64,000 bases of DNA from an uncultured Pseudogracilibacillus sp. (GTDB lineage Bacteria; Bacillota; Bacilli; Bacillales; Amphibacillaceae): contig CALJVC010000050.1 of the NCBI GenBank assembly GCA_937974845.1, positions 6,332-70,331 of the forward strand, given 5' to 3'. A program made the position numbers and the translations under genes. Below, in pieces: positions 49,729 to 58,237 of the stretch. The notes below the pieces were generated by a model, which ran no database searches, had not been told where the DNA came from, and saw only the letters and a list, made by a program, of their open reading frames with translations. Each line of letters opens with the position of its first letter. Positions within the stretch are counted from its first letter, which is position 1.

Positions 49729-50943
49729 ATGATCGACACCTATACCTTACATAATGGAGTACGAGTAGTCTTAGAAAAAGTACCTCATGTTCGTTCAGTA
49801 ACGATTGGCATATGGATTTTAACAGGTTCTCGGAATGAGAAGGAAGAAGTAAGTGGTATTTCCCACTTCCTAGAACATATGATGTTTAAAGGAACAAAGG
49901 AACGTACCGCCCAGGAAATAGCAGAGGCCTTCGATACGATTGGCGGACATGTAAATGCTTTCACGTCGAAGGAATATACTTGTTATTACGCTAGAGTTTT
50001 AGATTCTTATAAACGTTATGCATTAGAAATATTATCCGATATGTTTTTCCATTCGACATTTCTTGAAGAAGAGCTCGAACGGGAGAAAAAAGTCATCACC
50101 GAAGAGATTAAGATGTACGAAGATACGCCCGATGACCATGTACACCATTTATTATCGAAAGCCTTGTATGGTGAGCATCCCCTTGGTCGTTCGATTTTGG
50201 GAACGGAAAGTCACGTAGCCGATATGAGTCGTGAAGCCTTGATTCAATATATGGAAGAGCATTATACACCGGAAAATATAGTCATTTCTGTTGCCGGTAA
50301 TGTTGAGGATGAATTCCTGCAAGATATTGAGGAGTTTTTCCTTCCTTTAGAAAGAAAGGGACAGGAGCGAAAACTCCTTACACCATCCTATGCCTTTGAT
50401 CGAATCGTTCAACAAAAGGATATTGAACAAGCCCATTATTGCCTTGGTTTTCCAGGTTTAGCTGCCGATAGCGACTTGCTTGTTAGTTTAGCAATCATTA
50501 ATAGTACACTCGGCAGTGGTATGAGTTCTCGACTGTTCCAAGAGGTCCGTGAAAAACGTGGCCTTGCTTACTCTGTTTATTCCTATCATCATGCATATCG
50601 AGATAATGGCATGTTAGGCATTTATGCCGGGACAACGAATGAACAGTTGCCGATTTTACAAAAAGCAATTGATGAAACCGTTGCAAAGCTATATGAAGAT
50701 GGGCTTACAGATAAGGAGTTAGCAAATAGAAAGGAACAATTAAAAGGCAATGTTCTACTTAGTTTAGAAAATACTAGTAGCCGAATGTCTCGTAACGGTA
50801 GAAACGAATTGTTGTTACGACGACATAAGAGTTTAGATGATATTATTTATGAGATTGACCAGGTAGACCAAGCAATGATTCGTAAAACTTTAGATCGTTT
50901 ATTTTCAGGAAAACGAGCCGAAGCGATGATTACTCCAGCTTAA
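49729..50943 (+). CDS. mlpA: M16 zinc peptidase MlpA (YmxG)
   Basis: This 404-residue M16 (mitochondrial processing peptidase-like) protease has the inverted zinc motif His46-Phe-Leu-Glu49-His50, and a downstream Glu (Glu-Arg-Glu-Lys-Lys-Val-Ile-Thr-Glu-Glu-Ile) completes the site. Arg-Gly-Leu-Ala-Tyr-Ser-Val-Tyr-Ser matches the C-terminal half. In B. subtilis MlpA affects exoprotease expression. AGGGAGGA precedes ATG 49729. It lies between ylxY and ymxH as in other Bacilli. Confidence 0.95.
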   Translation: MIDTYTLHNGVRVVLEKVPHVRSVTIGIWILTGSRNEKEEVSGISHFLEHMMFKGTKERTAQEIAEAFDTIGGHVNAFTSKEYTCYYARVLDSYKRYALEILSDMFFHSTFLEEELEREKKVITEEIKMYEDTPDDHVHHLLSKALYGEHPLGRSILGTESHVADMSREALIQYMEEHYTPENIVISVAGNVEDEFLQDIEEFFLPLERKGQERKLLTPSYAFDRIVQQKDIEQAHYCLGFPGLAADSDLLVSLAIINSTLGSGMSSRLFQEVREKRGLAYSVYSYHHAYRDNGMLGIYAGTTNEQLPILQKAIDETVAKLYEDGLTDKELANRKEQLKGNVLLSLENTSSRMSRNGRNELLLRRHKSLDDIIYEIDQVDQAMIRKTLDRLFSGKRAEAMITPA

Positions 50944-50998
50944 TTTAGCATAATATTCTATTCCCATACATAATTATTGGATAAAGGGAGTGGAATCT

Positions 50999-51235
50999 AT
51001 GCGGTATGGAGATTTAAGTGGTAAGGAAATTATCAATATTCAAACCGGTTCGCGCCTTGGGATTCTAGGCCATACCGACTTACAAATCGATAAGAAAACC
51101 GGGGAAATTAAATCCCTCCTCGTGCCGACGTATAGTTGGTTTGGCCTTCGAAAAAATGAACCTAAAACCGAAGTTCCTTGGGAAAAAATAAAAAAGATAG
51201 GCAAAGATATAATTTTAGTTGATTTTGAGGAATAA
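50999..51235 (+). CDS. ymxH: YlmC/YmxH-family PRC-barrel protein
   Basis: From ATG 50999 (AAAGGGAGTGG upstream) the product is 78 residues with one PRC-barrel-like domain: Asp-Leu-Ser-Gly-Lys-Glu-Ile-Ile-Asn and Val-Pro-Trp-Glu-Lys-Ile-Lys-Lys-Ile-Gly. The family (YlmC/YmxH) is common in spore formers; its function is not established. A strong terminator follows. In B. subtilis spoVFA comes next, but here asd does. Confidence 0.92.
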   Translation: MRYGDLSGKEIINIQTGSRLGILGHTDLQIDKKTGEIKSLLVPTYSWFGLRKNEPKTEVPWEKIKKIGKDIILVDFEE

Positions 51236-51242
51236 AAATTTC

Positions 51243-51277
51243 CCTACAAATTAATGCATTAATTTGTAGGTTTTTTT
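51243..51277 (+). terminator. Rho-independent terminator after ymxH
   Basis: A perfect 28-base palindrome (51243-51270; CCTACAAATTAATG and its complement) is followed by seven T residues. It ends the ylxY-mlpA-ymxH unit 7 bases after the stop. Confidence 0.92.
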
Positions 51278-51368
51278 GTTTAAGAAGCGGGTAAGCGTCA
51301 CTTTTTATCAACCAAAGGAAGCCGTATAAAATCTTCCTTATTTCTGCAATTCTATGATAAGATAAGAG

Positions 51369-51397
51369 TTACATAATACTTTGATTATTTTTATTTT
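51369..51397 (+). promoter_or_regulatory. Weak candidate promoter for asd-dapG
   Basis: TTACAT (51369-51374) and TATTTT (51392-51397) are separated by 17 bases in an AT-rich stretch 25 bases before asd. The whole gap after the terminator (51278-51421) is too short for a lysine riboswitch, and I see no other known element in it. Confidence 0.3.
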
Positions 51398-51421
51398 ATA
51401 TGTGGAAGGGGACTTGAAGTT

Positions 51422-52468
51422 ATGACGACAAAGAAAGCTTATCGTGTAGCGGTAGTAGGAGCGACGGGGGCTGTCGGTCAAAATATTATTAAGTATTTAG
51501 AGGAAAAGCCTTTTGATATAGAAGAGATTAAGCTTTTATCTTCCAAACGTTCTGCTGGGAAAAAAATTGACGTCCTAGGTAAAGAAGTTACTGTAGAAGA
51601 GGCAACCGAAGAATCCTTTGCAGGGATGGATATCGTTTTCTTCTCAGCCGGCGGTGCCGTATCTGAAAAACTCGCACCGAAAGCCGTAGATAGCGGTGCA
51701 GTAGTTATTGATAATACGAGCTTTTATCGTATGGATGAGGATGTCCCTTTAGTTGTTCCGGAAGTAAATGAAGAAGCTTTAAAGGATCACAATGGCATTA
51801 TTGCGAATCCAAATTGCTCGACCATTCAAATGGTCGTCGCCTTAAAACCAATCCAAGAGAAGTACGGTCTTGAACGTGTCATTGTCTCGACTTATCAAGC
51901 GGTATCAGGGGCAGGTTTGGCGGCAGAAGAAGAGCTACGTCAACAGGTGACACAATTTATGAATGGTGAGGAAATGGAGGCTAATATTTTACCAGCGGGG
52001 GCGGATAAGAAGCATTACCCAATTGCCTTTAACGCGCTACCACAAATCGATCTATTTGAAGACAACGGATATACTAAAGAAGAAATGAAAATGATTAACG
52101 AGACGAAAAAAATTATGAATGAACCAGATCTCCAAGTAGCAGCGACATGCGTTCGGTTACCGGTCTTTTCTTCCCATTCAGAAAGTCTCTATGTTCAGAC
52201 GAAGACAGAGGGAATTACAGTCGATGCCTTCAAAGAAACTATTGCCCAAGGAGAAGGTATTGTCCTAGAGGATGATCCGGCCAACCAAACGTATCCTACA
52301 CCTTTAACAGCTCAAGGGAAAAAAGGTGTCTATGTAGGACGAATTCGTCAAGATTTAGATGACCCTAAAGGTTTCCATCTATGGGTTGTCTCTGATAACT
52401 TAATCAAAGGCGCAGCCTGGAATACGGTGCAGATTGCCCAGGCTTTAGTGAAAAATAATTTAGTTTAA
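51422..52468 (+). CDS. asd: Aspartate-semialdehyde dehydrogenase
   Basis: This 348-residue protein has the NADP site Val-Gly-Ala-Thr-Gly-Ala-Val-Gly near residue 12 and catalytic Cys132 in Asn-Pro-Asn-Cys-Ser-Thr. It makes aspartate semialdehyde from aspartyl phosphate for lysine, diaminopimelate, threonine and methionine synthesis. It is followed 12 bases later by the aspartokinase gene dapG, which supplies its substrate. Confidence 0.97.
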   Translation: MTTKKAYRVAVVGATGAVGQNIIKYLEEKPFDIEEIKLLSSKRSAGKKIDVLGKEVTVEEATEESFAGMDIVFFSAGGAVSEKLAPKAVDSGAVVIDNTSFYRMDEDVPLVVPEVNEEALKDHNGIIANPNCSTIQMVVALKPIQEKYGLERVIVSTYQAVSGAGLAAEEELRQQVTQFMNGEEMEANILPAGADKKHYPIAFNALPQIDLFEDNGYTKEEMKMINETKKIMNEPDLQVAATCVRLPVFSSHSESLYVQTKTEGITVDAFKETIAQGEGIVLEDDPANQTYPTPLTAQGKKGVYVGRIRQDLDDPKGFHLWVVSDNLIKGAAWNTVQIAQALVKNNLV

Positions 52469-52480
52469 GAGGGTTGTTCT

Positions 52481-53716
52481 ATGCGTTTATTAGTTCAAAA
52501 GTTTGGTGGTACGTCGGTAGAAAGCAAAGAGAGCCGAAGGCACGTTATTCGTCAAATAAAAGAAGCTTTAGCACAGAAATATAAGGTCGTCGTCGTTGTT
52601 TCGGCTCTTGGAAGAAATCCGAAACCTTATGCGACCGATACATTGGCTAAATTAGTTGCTCCACCAAAAACAAAGGAGGAGAGAAGGGAGCTTGATCTCC
52701 TCCTTTCCGTCGGTGAAGTTATTTCTTCTACCGTGCTCGCTAGCGAATTACGCCGGGAAAACATTACGGCCGTCGCCTTAACCGGTGCCCAAGCTGGCTT
52801 AATTACTACCGATGAGTATACCGAGGCTAAGATTAAACGAGTAAAGCCTGACCGGATTCAGGAAGAATTAAAGACGAAGGACGTCGTCGTTATTGCAGGC
52901 TTTCAAGGACGGACGGAAGAAGGAGAAATTACAACGATTGGTAGGGGCGGATCAGATACGTCTGCCGTAGCTTTCGGTGCCTCCTTGCAGGCTGAGTATA
53001 TCGATATTTTTACCGATGTCAACGGGATAATGACTGCGGATCCGCGTTTAGTTCAATCTGCGCAACCAATCGATGTCGTGACCTATACAGAGATTTGTAA
53101 TTTAGCCTATCAAGGGGCTAAGGTGATTCATCCACGGGCGGTTGAGATTGCTATGCAGGCAGAGATTCCAATTCGTATTCGTTCTACCTATGCAAAGGGC
53201 TTCGGCACGTTAATTACACGGAAGCGTTCGAACACTTATGATGGGAATGTTTCCGATCGGCTTGTCACAGGGATTGCCCATATGGATGAAATCGCCCAGT
53301 TGAAAGTAGTGCAACGGGAAGACGATGTCCAAAGTCAAGCAAAAATCTTTTCTATGATGGCAGAGGCAGAAATCTCTGTCGACTTTATTAATGTATCACC
53401 AACAGAAATAACGTTTACCGTTCCGAATGCGATTGCCGATTACGCCAGGGAGTTAATCCAGTCGGCAGGTTATACGGTCAAAGTTACAAAGGATTGTGCG
53501 AAGGTTTCAGCCGTAGGAGCAGGGATGACCGGAATTCCGGGCGTCGTTGCTAAGATTACGAAAGCTTTAACCGAAGTAGGGGTGAAGGTTTTACAATCAG
53601 CCGACAGTCATACGACAATCTGGGTATTAGTCAAGCAAGATGAAATGAATAAAGCAGTCAATGCGCTACACAAAGCCTTCGAACTCGATAAAGTAAATGC
53701 GAGTAAGCGTATTTAG
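52481..53716 (+). CDS. dapG: Aspartokinase I (DapG type)
   Basis: This 411-residue protein has the aspartokinase start Val-Gln-Lys-Phe-Gly-Gly-Thr-Ser-Val and Gly-Arg-Gly-Gly-Ser-Asp-Thr-Ser-Ala-Val, plus two C-terminal ACT domains (about 265-400). It phosphorylates aspartate. The DapG type in Bacillus is inhibited by diaminopimelate, linking it to wall and spore synthesis. It follows asd as in B. subtilis, but dapA does not follow. Confidence 0.96.
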   Translation: MRLLVQKFGGTSVESKESRRHVIRQIKEALAQKYKVVVVVSALGRNPKPYATDTLAKLVAPPKTKEERRELDLLLSVGEVISSTVLASELRRENITAVALTGAQAGLITTDEYTEAKIKRVKPDRIQEELKTKDVVVIAGFQGRTEEGEITTIGRGGSDTSAVAFGASLQAEYIDIFTDVNGIMTADPRLVQSAQPIDVVTYTEICNLAYQGAKVIHPRAVEIAMQAEIPIRIRSTYAKGFGTLITRKRSNTYDGNVSDRLVTGIAHMDEIAQLKVVQREDDVQSQAKIFSMMAEAEISVDFINVSPTEITFTVPNAIADYARELIQSAGYTVKVTKDCAKVSAVGAGMTGIPGVVAKITKALTEVGVKVLQSADSHTTIWVLVKQDEMNKAVNALHKAFELDKVNASKRI

Positions 53717-53724
53717 ACATACTT

Positions 53725-53758
53725 AAACCTAACAGAAGTTCTTCTGTTAGGTTTTTTT
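53725..53758 (+). terminator. Rho-independent terminator after dapG
   Basis: AAACCTAACAGAAG (53725-53738) pairs perfectly with CTTCTGTTAGGTTT (53741-53754) around a TT loop, followed by T residues. It closes the asd-dapG unit 8 bases after the stop. Confidence 0.92.
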
Positions 53759-53819
53759 GTATGAAAAAGTTGAAAAGGTAAATACTAGACAGGAATTATT
53801 TAAAGAAAGGTCGTGGAAA

Positions 53820-54539
53820 ATGGAAGAGAATAAGCCTCAACAAGAAGAAGCGAAAGAAACTTCAAGTATTATTGAAAAAATTAAGGAGCTCGGCCAGACC
53901 CAAGTGGCCGATGCCGGGAATTCCAATATTCACGTATTGACGATTATCGGTCAAATTGAAGGGCATATGCAACTTCCGCCCCAACATAAGTCGACAAAAT
54001 ACGAACATGTTCTTCCTCAACTAATAGCTATTGAACAAAATCCTAAAATAGAAGGGGTAATTATTTTATTGAATACGGTTGGTGGTGATGTAGAAGCGGG
54101 TTTAGCCCTTGCGGAAATGATTGCTTCAATGAGTAAGCCGACCGTTTCTATCGTGCTTGGAGGAGGTCATTCCATTGGGGTACCGATTGCCTGTGCTGCG
54201 ACGACTTCCTTTATCGCTCCGACAGCAACGATGACGATTCATCCGATTCGTTTGACCGGTCTAGTGATAAGCGTTCCGCAAACCTTTGAATATTTAGACA
54301 AAATGCAAGATCGTGTTGTCCGCTTTGTTGTTGATCATTCGAAGGTTGAGGAAGAAACCTTTAAGGAATTAATGTTTGCCCGAGGGAACTTAACTAGAGA
54401 TATTGGAACGAATTTAGTTGGTGAAGAAGCCGTAGAGCATCGCATTATCGATCGAGTTGGAGGACTACAGGATGCGATGGAGGAGTTAAAAAAATTAATT
54501 GAAGAAAAGAAAGTAAAGGAAGGAGAAATGGGCGACTAA
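53820..54539 (+). CDS. tepA: ClpP-like translocation-enhancing protease TepA
   Basis: From ATG 53820 (AAGAAAGG upstream) the product is 239 residues. It has a ClpP-fold core with a candidate catalytic Ser118 (Gly-Gly-Gly-His-Ser-Ile-Gly), His141 (Met-Thr-Ile-His-Pro-Ile) and an Asp in Thr-Arg-Asp-Ile-Gly-Thr-Asn. The N-terminal 30 residues are charged and linker-like. TepA (YmfB) is a cytoplasmic ClpP relative reported to influence protein secretion in B. subtilis. Longer in-frame starts lie in the dapG terminator. The stop lies in the loop of a hairpin. Confidence 0.93.
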   Translation: MEENKPQQEEAKETSSIIEKIKELGQTQVADAGNSNIHVLTIIGQIEGHMQLPPQHKSTKYEHVLPQLIAIEQNPKIEGVIILLNTVGGDVEAGLALAEMIASMSKPTVSIVLGGGHSIGVPIACAATTSFIAPTATMTIHPIRLTGLVISVPQTFEYLDKMQDRVVRFVVDHSKVEEETFKELMFARGNLTRDIGTNLVGEEAVEHRIIDRVGGLQDAMEELKKLIEEKKVKEGEMGD

Positions 54540-54548
54540 AGTCGCCCA
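54529..54548 (+). repeat. Hairpin spanning the tepA stop codon
   Basis: TGGGCGACT (54529-54537) pairs perfectly with AGTCGCCCA (54540-54548), leaving only 2 bases between the arms; the TAA stop at 54537-54539 lies at the tip. The following bases (AAACCTAAAG) have no U-run, so it is not a standard terminator. Confidence 0.6.
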
Positions 54549-54584
54549 AAACCTAAAGACTCGCTCCCTGATGATGGGCACTTG

Positions 54585-54593
54585 TGATATACT
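54585..54593 (+). promoter_or_regulatory. Extended -10 promoter candidate for ftsK/spoIIIE
   Basis: TG-A-TATACT (54585-54593) is an extended -10 element; the -35 region (54565-54570) is a poor match, as is common with extended -10 promoters. A small ACCTCT/AGAGGT hairpin (54611-54625) follows in the leader before the GTG start at 54647. Confidence 0.5.
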
Positions 54594-54646
54594 ATAGACT
54601 AGATAGTAGAACCTCTTTTAGAGGTGGTGTTTGGAGTGAGCGAGTC

Positions 54647-56908
54647 GTGGCAAAAAAGAAAAAAAAGAAAACCCGAAGCAATAAAAGCAGTTTAAAAAAG
54701 CAATTTAAAATAGAACTCCTTGGTCTTTTGCTCATTTTTTTAGCTATTTTCGGTAGTGGTGCTTCGATGATTAGCGATGGCTTTATCCCGCAGATCTTAG
54801 AACATAGCTTTCGTTTCCTTTTCGGTATTTGGTATTTTATGGCTTCGGTTTTATTAGCAATAATCGGAGTTTATTATGTCGTAAAAAGAAAAACCTTTCA
54901 TTTTTTAACGAAGAAGAAATTCGGTTTTACACTTATTTTTTTAGGAATCTTACTATTTACGCATATTCATACCTTCGAACGCTTGCAAGTAGAGTTAGGG
55001 GAGGTGTCGATTTTACAAAAGTCGTGGCAACATTTTACTCTATATATGAAGGGAGTCGGGGTTTCTAGCCAGCTGGGCGGGGGTATGGTTGGCGCCCTTT
55101 TACTTACGGCTACGTATTATTTATTTTCCTTTACCGGTGCAAAAATTGTCACTGTTTTTTCTCTGTTAATTGGGCTTGTTTTTTTAACAGGCTTATCCTT
55201 TGAGCAGATAGCAAGCTTTTTCCAGCCCTTGAAGCAACGTTGGGTCCAATATTGGAAAGAGAGGAAACTTGAAGAACCCCAAGATATATTGCAAGCGGAA
55301 AAGGAACTAGATATGGTAGTAGGAGAAGATTTCCAAAAACTTGAAACGATCCCTAAGCAAGAAGAAAGGACTAGTTTTGCAGTAGAATATGCTGAAGAAG
55401 AGAAGAAGGATCCTATACAGGATATAGAGGAGTATGGCGAAAGCTCTGATAATGAAGCGCCGATGGTTTCTTTTTTCTCTCAAGATGATGGGGATTATGA
55501 GCTTCCAAGCCTAGATTTGTTAAATCCTCCAGTACATAAGGTAAGGCGACAAGATAAAGGAAAGATTAAGGAAACGGTTGAAACTTTAGCCCATACCTTC
55601 AATAGTTTTGGCGTAGAGGCAACGATTACCAAGGCCCACGTTGGTCCAGCAGTTACCCGTTATGAAGTCCATCCGGAAGCGGGAGTAAAGGTCAGTCGTA
55701 TTTTAAATTTACAGGATGACCTTGCCCTTGCCTTAGCCGCTCAAGATATTAGAATCGAGGCACCGATTCCAGGTAAGTCTGCCATCGGAATTGAAGTACC
55801 AAATGCCGATGTCACGATGGTTTCCTTACGGGAATTATTAGAACAGGAGCAAAAACCTGAAAATAAATTGTTGTTTGCCCTCGGCAAAGATATTTCCGGT
55901 GAAGTAGTGACGGGAGAATTAAATAAAATGCCTCACTTACTTATTGCAGGAGCAACCGGAAGTGGTAAAAGTGTTTGTATCAATGGCATTATTTTATCGA
56001 TTTTAATGCGGGCGAAACCGAGCGAAGTTAAGATGATGATGATCGACCCGAAAAAAGTAGAACTGAATATGTATAACGGTATCCCCCATCTTTTAACGCC
56101 GGTGGTGACTGATCCGAAGAAAGCTTCGATCGCTTTACGAAAAATCGTCCAAGAAATGGATGAACGCTACGAACGATTTTCAGAAACCGGCACGAGAAAC
56201 ATCGAAGGCTATAATAAATATGTCCAAGAACACGCAGATGCCCTTGGTGAGGAGCTCTCTCCTTTACCTTATATTATTGTTTTAATCGATGAACTAGCTG
56301 ATTTAATGATGGTCGCCTCTAAGGAAGTAGAAGACGCCATTACCCGTCTCGCTCAAATGGCTAGGGCTGCTGGTATTCATTTAATTATTGCAACCCAAAG
56401 ACCTTCTGTCGATGTAATAACCGGGGTAATTAAGGCAAATATTCCGTCAAGGATTGCCTTTAGCGTTTCTTCTCAAGTTGACTCCCGAACTATTTTAGAC
56501 GTTGCTGGGGCTGAGAAATTGCTCGGCCGTGGGGATATGCTTTACATTCCTGTAGGGCAGTCTAAACCGGTTCGCGTTCAGGGAGCCTTTGTTTCGGATG
56601 AAGAGGTAGAGCGGGTTGTCAATCACTGTAAAGAACAACAGGAAGCGAATTACGATACTTCAATGATTCCGGATGAGCCTCAAGACTTTTCAGATGAAGC
56701 GAGCGATGAACTGTATGAACCAGCTGTTCAGTTTGTCATTGAGATGCAAAGTGCAAGTGTCTCGATGTTGCAGCGACGTTTTCGCATTGGATACAATCGG
56801 GCTGCTCGCTTGATCGACACAATGGAAGAAAGAGGAATTGTCGGTCCCTATGAAGGAAATCGTCCAAGGGAAGTACTCGTTGAGGCATTGCCGGAAAAAA
56901 AGTCTTAG
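54647..56908 (+). CDS. spoIIIE: DNA translocase of the FtsK/SpoIIIE family
   Basis: I start this at GTG 54647 (Met-Ala-Lys-Lys-Lys) with GGAGTGAG upstream, giving 753 residues. It has four N-terminal transmembrane helices (within about 25-190), an acidic linker (about 200-290) and a RecA-like motor with Walker A Gly-Ala-Thr-Gly-Ser-Gly-Lys-Ser at 435-442. Ile-Val-Leu-Ile-Asp-Glu-Leu-Ala-Asp lies in the Walker B region, and a C-terminal gamma winged-helix domain reads DNA polarity. It pumps DNA through the division septum, and in spore formers into the forespore. Synteny (tepA-spoIIIE-ymfF) favours SpoIIIE over a second FtsK-like SftA. Confidence 0.93.
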   Translation: MAKKKKKKTRSNKSSLKKQFKIELLGLLLIFLAIFGSGASMISDGFIPQILEHSFRFLFGIWYFMASVLLAIIGVYYVVKRKTFHFLTKKKFGFTLIFLGILLFTHIHTFERLQVELGEVSILQKSWQHFTLYMKGVGVSSQLGGGMVGALLLTATYYLFSFTGAKIVTVFSLLIGLVFLTGLSFEQIASFFQPLKQRWVQYWKERKLEEPQDILQAEKELDMVVGEDFQKLETIPKQEERTSFAVEYAEEEKKDPIQDIEEYGESSDNEAPMVSFFSQDDGDYELPSLDLLNPPVHKVRRQDKGKIKETVETLAHTFNSFGVEATITKAHVGPAVTRYEVHPEAGVKVSRILNLQDDLALALAAQDIRIEAPIPGKSAIGIEVPNADVTMVSLRELLEQEQKPENKLLFALGKDISGEVVTGELNKMPHLLIAGATGSGKSVCINGIILSILMRAKPSEVKMMMIDPKKVELNMYNGIPHLLTPVVTDPKKASIALRKIVQEMDERYERFSETGTRNIEGYNKYVQEHADALGEELSPLPYIIVLIDELADLMMVASKEVEDAITRLAQMARAAGIHLIIATQRPSVDVITGVIKANIPSRIAFSVSSQVDSRTILDVAGAEKLLGRGDMLYIPVGQSKPVRVQGAFVSDEEVERVVNHCKEQQEANYDTSMIPDEPQDFSDEASDELYEPAVQFVIEMQSASVSMLQRRFRIGYNRAARLIDTMEERGIVGPYEGNRPREVLVEALPEKKS

Positions 56909-56935
56909 AATAGTAAAGAAAGTAAGGTGATTATC

Positions 56936-58237
56936 ATGACAGATTTAGAAATATATCGTTTGGAGGAAGGGGGCTTCCGTTTTCATTTTGTCCCAACGGA
57001 TAAATTTAAAACAATTACCTTTGTATTGAAAATAAAGGCTCCGTTATTAAGGGAAACCGTAACGAAACGATCCCTCTTATCCTTATTATTGAAGCAAGGG
57101 ACAAAGCGCTATCCTTCGGAAAAGGCGTTACGAGAACAGTTGGACATGTTGTATGGAGCAAGCCTGTATACGACAACGATGAAAAAAGGTAATGACCATA
57201 TTCTTCATTTACAATTAGATGTAGCCAATGAACGCTTTATCGAAGGGGAAAATAAACTGACGGAAGAAGCCCTGCAACTTTTTTATGATTTATTATTTGA
57301 ACCAAATTTAGAAGGAGATTCCTTTCCGTCTGAGGTAGTAGAACAGGAGAAAAAACGTCTAACAAGTATTATTGAATCGGTATATGATCATAAAATTTAC
57401 TATGCGAATCAACGATTACTTGACGAGATGTATAAAGACGAGCCCTTCTCCCTTCATAAGGATGGTTATGTCGAAGATTTAGAAGGACTAGATGGTGCTG
57501 TTATGTACCAATATTATCGCGAGCTGTTGAAAGAAGATGAAATGGATCTTTACATTTTAGGAGATTTTTCCCTCGACTCATTGAAGGAGCAAGTGCGAAC
57601 GCTTTTCACACGGGAAAAGAAACATATAGAAGCTCGAGAACCTATGTTATCATCTACACCGAAGCAGATAGAACCGAAGGAAATTGTAGAAACCGATCGG
57701 ATCAATCAAGCGAAGCTTCATATCGGTTATCGAACGAACATCATTTATAAGGATGATGAATATCCTGCTTTACAAGTATTTAACGGATTGTTCGGTGCCT
57801 TTCCGAACTCCCGGCTCTTTTTAAACGTCCGTGAAAAAAATAGCCTCGCCTATTATGTGTCATCCTATGTCGAAAGCCATATTGGTTTTTTACTCGTGCT
57901 TAGTGGAATCGATGCTAAGGATTATGAAAAGGCTAATACAATTATTCAGGAAGAGTTAGGAGATATTCGCAAAGGAAATATCACGGAGGAAGAATTAGAA
58001 AATAGTAAACGATTAATCATTAATCAAGTAAAAGAAACCCTCGATAGTCCGAATGGAACGATTGAGCTTTTATATCAGCAAGTAATTGGAGGAAAGCAAG
58101 AGGGCTTCGACGATTTATTTGCAAAGGTTAATCGGGTAACGAAGGAAGAAGTCGTAGAAGTTAGTAAGCAAATTACCCTCGATACGCTGTATCTATTACG
58201 AGGTGAGGTAGGTGAAGAAGATGAGACGAATGAATGA
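56936..58237 (+). CDS. ymfF: YmfF, M16-family protein lacking the zinc motif
   Basis: From ATG 56936 (AAGGTGA upstream) the product is 433 residues of the M16 peptidase fold. At the position of His-x-x-Glu-His it has Leu-Leu-Ser-Leu-Leu-Leu-Lys-Gln-Gly, so it should be catalytically inactive. The C-terminal half has Arg-Glu-Lys-Asn-Ser-Leu-Ala-Tyr-Tyr-Val. It overlaps ymfH, which has the zinc motif, suggesting a heterodimer as in other M16 pairs (inference). Confidence 0.93.
   Translation: MTDLEIYRLEEGGFRFHFVPTDKFKTITFVLKIKAPLLRETVTKRSLLSLLLKQGTKRYPSEKALREQLDMLYGASLYTTTMKKGNDHILHLQLDVANERFIEGENKLTEEALQLFYDLLFEPNLEGDSFPSEVVEQEKKRLTSIIESVYDHKIYYANQRLLDEMYKDEPFSLHKDGYVEDLEGLDGAVMYQYYRELLKEDEMDLYILGDFSLDSLKEQVRTLFTREKKHIEAREPMLSSTPKQIEPKEIVETDRINQAKLHIGYRTNIIYKDDEYPALQVFNGLFGAFPNSRLFLNVREKNSLAYYVSSYVESHIGFLLVLSGIDAKDYEKANTIIQEELGDIRKGNITEEELENSKRLIINQVKETLDSPNGTIELLYQQVIGGKQEGFDDLFAKVNRVTKEEVVEVSKQITLDTLYLLRGEVGEEDETNE

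Noticed and set aside
51278..51421. Possible lysine riboswitch before asd-dapG
   Set aside because: The gap is shorter than the roughly 170-base lysine riboswitch core and shows no matching helices.
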